DNA from: Methylobacter sp.
GTDB lineage: Bacteria; Pseudomonadota; Gammaproteobacteria; Methylococcales; Methylomonadaceae
DNA length: 64,000 bases
NCBI RefSeq assembly: GCF_004322395.1
Contig: NZ_SCTW01000049.1
Location: 1-64,000 of the forward strand
Direction of reading: 5' to 3'
Under the pieces are notes generated by a model. That model saw nothing but the letters and a program-made list of their open reading frames with translations. It was not told where the DNA came from and searched no databases. The translations under genes and the position numbers were made by a program. Below are positions 40,770 to 48,264 of this stretch, piece by piece (position 1 is the first letter of the stretch; every line of letters starts with the position of its first letter).

Positions 40770-41029
40770 GATCTACGACAGCATGTCGGCCTGCGCGACA
40801 GCGAGTCGGTGCCGCTGAGCGACAATTCATATTTCCCAGCGGAAGTCAGGCCGCATGTCGAAGAAGCCTGGATTAACCTCGATTCCACCAAAAACGGCTA
40901 CGAGATCAGTTTCAATAAATATTTCTACCGCCACAAGCCGTTGCGCAGCATGGAAGAAGTGGCCCGCGACATCATTGCTATGGAACGGCAGGCGGAAGGC
41001 TTGATTGCCGATATTCTAGGTATTGATGT
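40770..41029 (+). pseudogene. Remnant of a type I restriction-modification HsdM C-terminus
   Basis: Reading from 40770 gives DLRQHVGLRDSESVPLSDN and then VEEAWINLDSTKNGYEISFNKYFY, RSMEEVARDII and EGLIADILG. This matches the last ~85 residues of HsdM-type N6-adenine methyltransferases (LRDxExVPL ... GYEIxFxxxFY ... EILxLExExxGLLxEIL). The catalytic part is gone. No hsdS or hsdR is in the window. Confidence 0.7.
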
Positions 41030-41105
41030 AAATCGATTTAGCCGCGGATTGAGTCATTATTGTTTTTTGATACGTTGGAAAATAAGTGCCGCGATTTTCT
41101 ATGTG

Positions 41106-41130
41106 AATAGATACACAGCGTGTATCTATT
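41106..41130. promoter_or_regulatory. Candidate operator of the DUF1778 antitoxin
   Basis: AATAGATACAC (41106-41116) and GTGTATCTATT (41120-41130) are perfect 11-bp inverted arms around 3 bases. They end 40 bases upstream of the antitoxin start, where a ribbon-helix-helix antitoxin would bind to repress its own operon. Confidence 0.6.
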
Positions 41131-41170
41131 ATGCTAGGATCAACAACTTAATATCATCAAAGAGATTGCC

Positions 41171-41458
41171 ATGCCCAACAAACAAGCAATAACCGACACG
41201 CAAACCCATGCAGTCAATTTACGCGTGCGTAGCGACATCCGTTCGTTGATTGACAGAGCGGCAAAGGCTCAGGGTAAGACGCGTTCCGATTTTATGATTG
41301 ATGCTGCGCGTCGCGCCGCAGAAGAATCCTTGCTCGATCAAACGCTGGTGCGAGTAGACCCAAAAACTTATGACTACTTCCTTGAGGTTCTTGACCAGCC
41401 TCCGAGTGGGGAAGGGTTTGAACGGTTGATGTCTGCCGCAAAACCTTGGCAGGATTAA
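41171..41458 (+). CDS. DUF1778 antitoxin, TacA-like
   Basis: The 95-residue protein starts with a ribbon-helix-helix domain (VNLRVRSDIRSLIDRAAKAQGKTRSDFMIDAA) and ends with a toxin-binding tail (LVRVDPKTYDYFLEVLDQPP), typical of TacA. In intact pairs it neutralises a GNAT toxin that acetylates aminoacyl-tRNA. It overlaps the toxin reading frame by one base. The antitoxin is complete although the toxin is broken. Confidence 0.9.
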   Translation: MPNKQAITDTQTHAVNLRVRSDIRSLIDRAAKAQGKTRSDFMIDAARRAAEESLLDQTLVRVDPKTYDYFLEVLDQPPSGEGFERLMSAAKPWQD

Positions 41459-41967
41459 TGCTCTCCGCCCCTGCTCCGCTAGTGGCGGAACATAGGCTTG
41501 ACGATTTTACCTGCGGAGTCGACAGCCTGGATGACTGGCTCAAGCGGCGCGCACGCCTTAACCGGATTAGCGGAGCGTCACGCACCTATGTTGTCGCCGA
41601 AGGCGCCAAGGTGGTCGGTTATTAATGTCTTGCCCCCGGCGCGTTGGCTTTGAACGATGCGCCTGCCCCGGTTCGCCGCAATATGCCCGATCTCGTGCCT
41701 ATAGCTATTTTAGGGCGTCTTGCTATCGACAAATCCTGCCAAGGCCGAGGACTGGGGGTCGCCCTGTTGCAAGACGCCGTGCTGCGCACAATACACGCGA
41801 GCGACATTCTCGGCATACGAGGGCTTCTGGTTCATGCGCTTTCAGGTGAGGCAAAAGCTTTTTACGAGCATCATGGATTTGTTGCATCGCCGAGCCAGCC
41901 GATGACTTTGATTTTGTCACTCAAGAAAAACGTTTCCGAACATAAAAACAATGATGCAGGGCATTGA
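41458..41967 (+). pseudogene. GNAT toxin (TacT-like) with an internal stop codon
   Basis: From ATG 41458 the frame reads MLSAPAPLVAEHRLDDFTCG and CGVDSLDDWLKRRA, the standard TacT N-terminus, to VVGY followed by TAA at 41623-41625. After it the same frame continues CLAPGALALND, AILGRLAIDKSCQGRGLG, AFYEHHGF and LILSLKK to 41967. Intact homologues read VVGYYCL, so a single base change (TAC or TAT to TAA) accounts for the stop. The acetyl-CoA binding motif is after the stop, so the toxin should be inactive unless the stop is read through. Confidence 0.88.
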
Positions 41968-41998
41968 AAACACTGAAACTGTCAACCTCCCAGCCAGC

Positions 41999-42090
41999 GG
42001 TCAATAGCGTGATGGTGCAATGCTACTGGCAATCGGCCGCCTGATCGTCGAACATGAGCAACAGGGACAGGCTCGCGCCGCAAACTTAAT
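41999..42090 (+). pseudogene. N-terminal remnant of a YhcG/DUF1016 nuclease
   Basis: The frame reads VNSVMVQCYWQ, then one missing base shifts it, and the next frame gives IGRLIVEHEQQGQARAA. Together these match the DUF1016 N-terminus (YWQIGRxIVEHEQQGQARA). The rest of the gene (more than 300 residues) is missing. Confidence 0.6.
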
Positions 42091-42103
42091 TGAAAGAATC
42101 AAA

Positions 42104-42670
42104 ATGCTTTATGTTACGGAATCCTATCGATTCGAAGAAATCATAAAAAAATCGCGATTTATCAGCGTAATTTATCCCTGCACCAGTGAACAAGCCGTTT
42201 GGCGGCAATTAAAAACAGTACAGGCCGAACATCCGCACGCGAATCATATTGCTTTTGCCTACCGTATCAAAACCAATGAAGGCATTATTTACCGGTTCCA
42301 TGATGCTGGCGAGCCAACAGGAACAGCGGGAAAGCCGATCTTTCAATACATTGAAGGCAAAAATCTCATTAATGCGTTGATTGTTGTGATCCGCTATTTC
42401 GGTGGCGTCAAGCTGGGAGCAGGCGGGCTTACCAGAGCTTATGGCCAAATGGCGAAACAGGTGATCGATGTAGCGGCATTGCAACCTTACATTGAAATGA
42501 CAACACTCCATTTCACGCTGGATTATGAAAAATTTCAGGCTTTTGAGTACGCGTTGAAAAAACTGAATGGGCAAATTATCGAGCAAGAATTTGCCGGACA
42601 AATTCATCTTACCGTTGCACTGCCTATTGATAAGCAAGGGGATTTGGAAAGCCAGTTTGCTCCTGTGTAG
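42104..42670 (+). CDS. yigZ: YigZ/IMPACT (UPF0029) family protein
   Basis: The 188-residue protein has the UPF0029 domain with KKSRFISVIYPC, HPHANHIAFAYRI, FHDAGEPTGTAGKPI and RYFGGVKLGAGGLTRAYG, and a C-terminal DUF1949-like part. It matches E. coli YigZ (204). Eukaryotic IMPACT regulates GCN2; the bacterial role is unclear, perhaps RNA- or translation-related. The ATG at 42104 is chosen because upstream codons belong to the YhcG remnant. Confidence 0.9.
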   Translation: MLYVTESYRFEEIIKKSRFISVIYPCTSEQAVWRQLKTVQAEHPHANHIAFAYRIKTNEGIIYRFHDAGEPTGTAGKPIFQYIEGKNLINALIVVIRYFGGVKLGAGGLTRAYGQMAKQVIDVAALQPYIEMTTLHFTLDYEKFQAFEYALKKLNGQIIEQEFAGQIHLTVALPIDKQGDLESQFAPV

Positions 42671-42774
42671 CCAGCGTAATCGGAAGCTTTTGAGTCAAGA
42701 AAATGCGTACGATTAAGCCAATGGTATGCAACCCATACCTTTAACAATCTTTACGCAACATAGCTATTCAAAAA

Positions 42775-42791
42775 GGCGAGCGATGCGTACC
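42775..42791. repeat. Degenerate GGTACGC-type palindrome
   Basis: GGCGAGCGATGCGTACC is a degenerate copy of the palindrome at 22369-22385. It sits between yigZ and the convergent NAD-kinase-like gene in a 291-base region without genes. Confidence 0.4.
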
Positions 42792-42961
42792 GGTTCTGAT
42801 CCGAGACCTAATACACGTCGATACCGAGCGGCAGATGCACCTCCAGGCGGTTAATCTCCCGGATATCTGTTCACTTAGCTTCAGGATGCCGCCGCCTTTG
42901 GTCATGGATTCCGCTTGGGCTATTAAGCAAAAGTGGTAAACACGCGGTCAACATTGCCACT

Positions 42962-43885
42962 TCAAACAATCAATTGCCCTTGCGTTGCCGCCAAATTGAC
43001 CGTCACAACGGTGCCGGAATTGAATGCCAGATAGTCGGACTCAATGCCGTCCGAAAAGATCACGCCGTTTTCCGGCATCTGCGATTCCAGCGTCAACGGC
43101 ATCTCCGGCGTGATGGCTCCGAACACCAAACTGGTGCCGGTCATCCGGCTCGGAAACGGTTCGCGCACGGTGAATTGCAGGCGCCGTTCGTGCCACGCAA
43201 AGCCTTGTTGCAGCGGGTGGGATTCGCCGCCGGAAACCGCCAAGGCGCCGGCCAGTAACGACTGGAACCAGCCGGTCGAGCCGAAGCCGGTGGAGACGAT
43301 AATGCCGGATGACGACTGGTTTTCCTGACGGCCGTTCCAAGATAGTTGATAACGGGCCGAAGTATGGCTTTTCGGGCCGATGAACAGATCGTTAACTGCG
43401 AGCAGGTGTTGTCCGTCGTTAGTCGTCGCCTCGGCAAAGCTGATGGTTTTGCATGCCGCTTTGCCAGCCAATGTACGCGTCACCGCGGCCTGTAAATCGC
43501 CGATTTCGAACGGCAGCAGCTTGCCGTCCCAACGGCCGGGATCGGGGTTGATCGCAATGACTGGTTGGCCGTTGAGATATTTCAAGGTGTTGGCGACCAA
43601 TCCGTCTTGACCGATGGTGACCACAATGTCCTCCGGACTGAAGCGGTAATTGGGCATTAGTCGCCGTTCCAGCAGCTGAAACCGACCCAAGGATTTCAAC
43701 GTCCGCTCGGCCTCCTGTAAGCGTTGTTGGTAAACATCGTGTTCGTTTAAATAATCCTGGGCATCGACATGATTATGTTCCAGATAAAAGCGCGCTTGCG
43801 GCCAAGTGTTGAAGCGTTCGATCAATTCCTGCAAACGGGTTGGGCGGATCACCAGAACGAAGCGGTGTTGAAAACTGTTGCTCAT
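42962..43885 (-). CDS. NAD-kinase-fold protein with an altered GGDG motif
   Basis: The 307-residue protein has the ATP-NAD kinase fold: VVTIGQDGLVANTLKYL in place of the GGDGT loop, VIAINPDPG, NDLFIG and the conserved SSGIIVSTGFGSTGW. The Gly-Gly-Asp-Gly-Thr loop has become GQDGL; the Asp is retained. It may be a catalytically altered NAD kinase or an NAD(P)-binding relative. It overlaps the upstream SPFH gene by four bases and both face away from the NrtR-like regulator, so a link to NAD homeostasis is likely. Confidence 0.8.
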   Translation of the reverse strand: MSNSFQHRFVLVIRPTRLQELIERFNTWPQARFYLEHNHVDAQDYLNEHDVYQQRLQEAERTLKSLGRFQLLERRLMPNYRFSPEDIVVTIGQDGLVANTLKYLNGQPVIAINPDPGRWDGKLLPFEIGDLQAAVTRTLAGKAACKTISFAEATTNDGQHLLAVNDLFIGPKSHTSARYQLSWNGRQENQSSSGIIVSTGFGSTGWFQSLLAGALAVSGGESHPLQQGFAWHERRLQFTVREPFPSRMTGTSLVFGAITPEMPLTLESQMPENGVIFSDGIESDYLAFNSGTVVTVNLAATQGQLIV

Positions 43886-44904
43886 GGCCGCACCGATCTT
43901 TTGATCGCTTGCCCAAATAAATCCGGCGTAATCGTCAATTCGCCGATCTTGCCGGCATTCTGCGCCAGCGTTTCGAAAGCCATCGCCAACAGCTGTTCCG
44001 GCTCCATTTTGGCCAGCGCCATGGCCTTGAGATTTTCCACCGGCAACTCCCTAAAGGCTTTCATGCGCTCGGTAATCGCATAGGCTTCGGCATCGGCTTG
44101 GCGGCGGCTGTTTTCGCTGCTCAACTCGACCAATTCCAGGCGTTGGGTTTCGGCGGCGATTTCGGCTTGCAGGTGTTCGCGCTCGGTTTCGGCCTTACCG
44201 CGCTGGATGGTGCGTTCATTGAGGATGCGCGATTCTTCGATCTCCTGTTCTTTTTGCTGTACCGACAACTCGGTTTGCAACTCGGCTTCCTTGATGGTGC
44301 GTTCCTGTTCGACGGCGGATTTGCGGCGATCGTAAATCGCATCGTCGGCTTCTTTCAGAATCGCTTCCCGGGCTTCCGCTTCCAAGGCTCGTGCGGTTTC
44401 CGGCGTCGGTTGCACAGCGCTGATCGAAACATCCAGCAAGGCAATGCCTAAGACCGCGAGGGGAGAGTTTTCCGCGAGTTGCTCGCGCAGCAAGGCGACT
44501 AAGGTTTGTCCCAGCTTCAACGCATCGCGCAGCGCGGTGTTTTGCACCTTGGTCTGTACGATCGCTTGCACGATATGAATCACCCGGTCCGACAATTTCA
44601 ACGGATCTTCGGAAACGTAGGTCGATCCGTCGTTTTTCAAGTTGTAATTGAGCAGTTCAGCCATTTTTTCCGGCGACGCGATCCGGTAGCTTACTTGGCC
44701 TTGTACGGTCACCGATTGGAAATCCGCGGTTAACAGCTTGAAAATGAAGGGCGTTTCTTGGGCATTGATCGGTACTGCGGCGATCGAGGCGGTGGCGGTG
44801 TTATAGAAAAAGCTCAAGCCCTTGCCGGCTTGTTTCACTTTGCCGTTGACGGTTTTGATAACAAAGGTCGACGAGTTCGCTTTGAAATATTGAATGCCTA
44901 ACAT
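43882..44904 (-). CDS. SPFH/prohibitin-domain protein
   Basis: The 340-residue protein begins with a prohibitin-like SPFH domain (about 1-180) followed by a long charged coiled coil (about 185-290: AEAREAILKEADDAIYDRRKSAVEQERT, with many Glu, Arg and Gln), and a helical tail. No N-terminal membrane segment is evident, so it would be peripheral. SPFH proteins form ring or cage assemblies at membranes. Translation is coupled to the NAD-kinase-like gene. Function unknown. Confidence 0.82.
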   Translation of the reverse strand: MLGIQYFKANSSTFVIKTVNGKVKQAGKGLSFFYNTATASIAAVPINAQETPFIFKLLTADFQSVTVQGQVSYRIASPEKMAELLNYNLKNDGSTYVSEDPLKLSDRVIHIVQAIVQTKVQNTALRDALKLGQTLVALLREQLAENSPLAVLGIALLDVSISAVQPTPETARALEAEAREAILKEADDAIYDRRKSAVEQERTIKEAELQTELSVQQKEQEIEESRILNERTIQRGKAETEREHLQAEIAAETQRLELVELSSENSRRQADAEAYAITERMKAFRELPVENLKAMALAKMEPEQLLAMAFETLAQNAGKIGELTITPDLFGQAIKRSVRP

Positions 44905-44917
44905 GGTTTTCTCCTAT

Positions 44918-44985
44918 TTGTGTCTAAAAGTTACTTTTGTGAAATAGTGACCTATAGACACTTATTTGTCAAGCACAAAAGTGTC
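44918..44985. promoter_or_regulatory. Intergenic inverted repeats, candidate NrtR operator
   Basis: GTGTCTA (44920-44926) and TAGACAC (44955-44961) are inverted copies, with more GTGTC/CACAAAAG copies to 44985. They lie between the divergent SPFH and NrtR-like genes, where an autoregulatory Nudix regulator should bind. Confidence 0.45.
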
Positions 44986-45058
44986 AAAAAGACATAAATT
45001 CTGCGACAATAGCCGCATCAATCAAAACCAATGACGGAAACAAACCAGCTCAATTACA

Positions 45059-45772
45059 ATGGATGAACAACAGTTTCTAGCCGACTATGACAAACACCAA
45101 TACGACAGCCCGCTGCTGACTATCGACGCGGTGCTGTTTACTTATCACCAGGAATGCTTGAAAGTGTTGCTGGTCGAGCGCTCGAATTACCCCGAGCGGG
45201 GCAAATGGGGGCTGCCGGGCGGCTTTGTCGATCTACAGCGGGATAAAACGCTGGAAGACACGGTGCGGCGCAAGTTGGCCGAAAAAACCGGCGTTGAACC
45301 GCCGTATTTAGAGCAATTGCAAAGTATCGGTAATACTCAGCGCGACCCGCGCGGCTGGTCGGTGACTGTGGCTTATACGGCATTGATGGCGTTCCAAAGC
45401 TGTGAGACGCATGTCGCCAGTGTCGCCGACGTGCAATGGCTGGAGTTGGATAGAGTTAGCCGGATGGATTTGGCATTCGATCACCAGACGATCATCGGCC
45501 TGGCGCGGGAGAGGATGCGGCAAAAGGCGTTGTATTCGATCGTACCGGCTTATGCGCTACCGGAAACATTCACGTTGCCGGAACTGCAGCATTTACATGA
45601 AGTGCTGATCGGCAAACCCTTACAGAAAAAATCTTTCCGCCGCCGTATCGAACAGGCGGAATTACTGATCAATACCGGCGAAAAGCGTTCCGAAGGCGGG
45701 CGTCCGGCGACGTTGTACCGGATGAAGCAGACTTCCGGGGCCTATACGTTTGTGCGGAATTTAGAGGATTAA
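45059..45772 (+). CDS. NrtR-like transcriptional regulator (Nudix + winged helix)
   Basis: The 237-residue protein has an N-terminal Nudix domain (about 20-150) and a C-terminal winged helix (about 155-235) with KSFRRRIEQAELLINTG, the architecture of NrtR, which regulates NAD biosynthesis with ADP-ribose as ligand. The Nudix box is degenerate (RRKLAEKTG in place of REUxEExG), the usual state for regulatory NrtR proteins that bind but do not hydrolyse. It is divergent from the SPFH/NAD-kinase-like operon, its likely target. Confidence 0.87.
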   Translation: MDEQQFLADYDKHQYDSPLLTIDAVLFTYHQECLKVLLVERSNYPERGKWGLPGGFVDLQRDKTLEDTVRRKLAEKTGVEPPYLEQLQSIGNTQRDPRGWSVTVAYTALMAFQSCETHVASVADVQWLELDRVSRMDLAFDHQTIIGLARERMRQKALYSIVPAYALPETFTLPELQHLHEVLIGKPLQKKSFRRRIEQAELLINTGEKRSEGGRPATLYRMKQTSGAYTFVRNLED

Positions 45773-45812
45773 GGCAGTAGGTTTGCCCTCTATCACTTGC
45801 AAGCCAGCGTAG

Positions 45813-45838
45813 CTCCGATTAGCGAAGCGTAATCGGAG
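45813..45838. repeat. Palindrome CTCCGATTA ... TAATCGGAG
   Basis: A 9-bp perfect inverted repeat with an 8-base GCGAAGCG loop. It resembles the widespread GGATTAGCG-AGCGTAATCC-type palindromic repeats of gammaproteobacteria. A related fragment lies near 42675. Confidence 0.6.
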
Positions 45839-45901
45839 GAATAAGCTGGATAATCAGCGAAATCAACATTGAAAATTTTCCAAGCACCAAATGTACCGTT
45901 T

Positions 45902-45968
45902 ATTAAATCAACATCTTAAAGTACATTAAGCCGGTGCAATGTCTGTTGATGATTGGAAATATCCGGCA
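45902..45968 (+). repeat. ~65-bp dispersed imperfect repeat, copy 1
   Basis: The sequence beginning ATTAAATCAACATC recurs at 61111-61174 with scattered substitutions and small gaps, including TACATTAAGC, GTCTGT and ATTGGAAA. Both copies precede genes for small exported proteins. Confidence 0.55.
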
Positions 45969-46056
45969 TTTGTTGACTAGGCGCAAAAATTCTCTGCCTC
46001 TATCCGATTGATCGACGGCACAAAAATTTTTTGAACGAAATATATGGAGTGTAAAC

Positions 46057-46407
46057 ATGAAAGCAGCAAAGTTAATCCTGATAGCCATAATGACGATGCC
46101 AATGTCGGCGAACGCCGGTTTCAATGCTTTTATAGATGGGCATAAACTTCACGACAAGTCTAGGGCCTATAAGAGTGGCGATATAGACGATGCCGACTTA
46201 TACGATGCAGGGGCGTATGTGTATTACATAATGGGTGTTATCGACTCGAATATTGGTTCGGGCTTATTTTGTCCACAAAATATAACTTCTGACCAAGCCG
46301 CGAATGTTGTGACTAAATACTTAAACGAGCATCCGCAATCGTTGGACTCTAGCGGCGAGGCGCTCGTTAAAGCGGCACTTGCCCAAGAATGGCCTTGTCC
46401 GAAGTGA
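46057..46407 (+). CDS. Exported Rap1a/Tai-like protein
   Basis: The 116-residue protein has a signal peptide (MKAAKLILIAIMTMPMSANA) and a mature domain with YDAGAYVYYIMGVID, GLFCPQNITSDQAANVVTKYLNEHP and WPCPK, the pattern of the Rap1a/Tai family with its paired cysteines. Some family members are immunity proteins for type VI amidase toxins, but many stand alone as here, so an immunity role is unproven. GGAG lies eight bases upstream. Confidence 0.8.
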   Translation: MKAAKLILIAIMTMPMSANAGFNAFIDGHKLHDKSRAYKSGDIDDADLYDAGAYVYYIMGVIDSNIGSGLFCPQNITSDQAANVVTKYLNEHPQSLDSSGEALVKAALAQEWPCPK

Positions 46408-47018
46408 CAAGACAGGTCAAAACCACCTATAGTACCTAAGGGCCAAGTCTTACATTATGCATTTCTCCATAGCGGCCTGAGTGCTGAAGAAAGACCTAGC
46501 CCGTCTTTTTTGATCGATACATCACTCTGCTCCAGGTCGGGTGAAAAGACTCAAAATTTGCTGCAACAAATGCTTGACGATGCCGAAGCAGAAGCCCGCC
46601 TCGCCGCCCGGCAACGTTATGAGATTGCCGGACAGGATTGAGCATGCCGGCTTTGATTCGAGTTTGTTTTAATGCGTTTTTTCCGCTTCGACTTCAATCA
46701 TGACCATAGCCACATGCGCTTTACCGTCATCTCCAAGCGGCACTTTATCCAGATATTTTGAGCAAATCTCTTCGATAAATAGCTCCCATTAAGGAAAAGC
46801 GTTAGCGCTATAGTATCCGATTTAAAGCGATACATGATCAGATCCAAATCTTATGGATGAAATCACATAAACAGCCTAATATATGATTTACTATTAAACC
46901 GACATGTTGTTGTAATTATGAAGCTGTAATGTCTTACTGGAACTAAATCCGGTTTGCGAAGATATCATAAATAATGAGTGCTCGAGACATACCTGGGTAT
47001 GAAGGGAAGGACAATCAT
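46408..47018. other. Intergenic stretch with short coding remnants
   Basis: At 46559-46641 the plus strand encodes a short tail (LQQMLDDAEAEARLAARQRYEIAG, shown split: LQQMLDDAEAEARL then AARQRYEIAGQD) ending in a stop. At about 46669-46790 the minus strand encodes ELFIEEICSKYLDKV and PLGDDGKAHVAMVMIEVEAE ending in a stop. Both look like C-terminal fragments of lost genes. The rest is AT-rich and unassigned; it should contain the promoter of the PilZ gene. Confidence 0.4.
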
Positions 47019-47546
47019 ATGCTTAAAGATGAATTTGATACCAGCAAAAACCGGAAAGGAATTCTATCTGCTGATGAGCCTGTTACTGATTCCGACGACG
47101 GTCAGCAGCGAGACAGTTTAGTAACTGATACTGCCTTTGATGATAGCGACAGTTCCGATTTACAAGATTCGGAAAGTATGACTGATTTATTGGATGAGCA
47201 GCCAAAGCTTAAAAAAAATATTCGTGTCGCAACACGCTTTATCCGAGAAGATATTGCCGCCTCTATCAACATTCCGGGCCTATTGAGTTTCTCTAAAACC
47301 ATTCCTGTTAATTTGATGGACATTGCCAGTAAAGGTGTACTGGTTTCAACGGACCAACGGCTCGGCATCAATAAAAAAATCATTCTGACGCTTCAGTTTA
47401 AATCGGGTAAGGTATTTGAAATAAAAGGGATAATTGTCCGACGTTCCAGTTTGTCACAAAAAGAATACGGAATAAAGTTTGATCATTATAACAATGAGCT
47501 AGGGGACTATCTGCTTGAGACGCAAGGAAAGTTAATATTCAAATAA
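47019..47546 (+). CDS. PilZ-domain protein
   Basis: The 175-residue protein has an acidic, low-complexity N-terminus (about 1-60), then a PilZ domain with the cyclic-di-GMP binding pattern: RVATRFIRED near residue 75 and DIASKG (the DxSxxG motif). It is a likely cyclic-di-GMP receptor. The ATG at 47019 has GAAGG upstream; an earlier ATG at 46974 would add 15 residues but has no ribosome-binding site. Confidence 0.8.
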   Translation: MLKDEFDTSKNRKGILSADEPVTDSDDGQQRDSLVTDTAFDDSDSSDLQDSESMTDLLDEQPKLKKNIRVATRFIREDIAASINIPGLLSFSKTIPVNLMDIASKGVLVSTDQRLGINKKIILTLQFKSGKVFEIKGIIVRRSSLSQKEYGIKFDHYNNELGDYLLETQGKLIFK

Positions 47547-47579
47547 CCTATAGATTTACCTGGGCGAGCGAATATTCAA

Positions 47580-48164
47580 TCAGCTACATCTCTCCGGTTG
47601 TAGATGTAGCCAAATCTGCGCATCCGTCGGCAAACGCGCATGAGCCGAAATCCCGTTGGGTATTTTGGCCAAGCCGGGAAAAATAACCCTGGCTTCAAAC
47701 ACCAATACCTTCTCCACACCGGCAATACATGCAGTCAGACCGTACTGTGTAAACGTTGATTTCAACGCCTGCGGATAAGCCGGGCCGTTCAGCAGTATGC
47801 GGACGCGATGATTGTCGCTTTCGCCGGCTTTTTTAGGGCGTCCCCGTTTTGAGCTCCAATCCGGCGACTGCGCAGCGGATTTTGCCAAGTCTTGCGACCA
47901 CTGCGGATAATTGATCAACCGGCCAAGATACACGGTACGAATCGGCAAGCTGTTATTGGGGAACAGGCCATGAAACCCGGTTTTCAGAAGTTGATTCAAC
48001 GATTGCAGCGACAGCGGACAATCGCTTCTTACCAATGCCACCTCCGGTTCCGTGGCTCGATGTTCTATTCTTGCCGTGCACTCGGGCAACTGAACCGCAA
48101 ACGAGTCGTCCGCTTGCAAGCATGTCGCTTTGATCAGCAACAGAACAACGGATAGAGTTTTCAT
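47580..48164 (-). CDS. Exported protein of unknown function
   Basis: The 194-residue protein starts with a signal peptide (MKTLSVVLLLIKATCLQA) and has four Cys in the mature part. A basic patch, SSKRGRPKKAGES, lies near residue 115. The ATG at 48164 is chosen for the signal peptide; the open frame continues far upstream into hflC, which is a shadow. It lies 100 bases downstream of hflC on the same strand and may be cotranscribed. No family recognised. Confidence 0.65.
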   Translation of the reverse strand: MKTLSVVLLLIKATCLQADDSFAVQLPECTARIEHRATEPEVALVRSDCPLSLQSLNQLLKTGFHGLFPNNSLPIRTVYLGRLINYPQWSQDLAKSAAQSPDWSSKRGRPKKAGESDNHRVRILLNGPAYPQALKSTFTQYGLTACIAGVEKVLVFEARVIFPGLAKIPNGISAHARLPTDAQIWLHLQPERCS

Positions 48165-48264
48165 GATAATCCTCGGAATATGTTGGTAAATTTCCAACGT
48201 TGGACACCGTTTTACAATGTCTGGGAAAGCTGTATCGCTTGAGACATGATGGCTGGCTGAAAAA

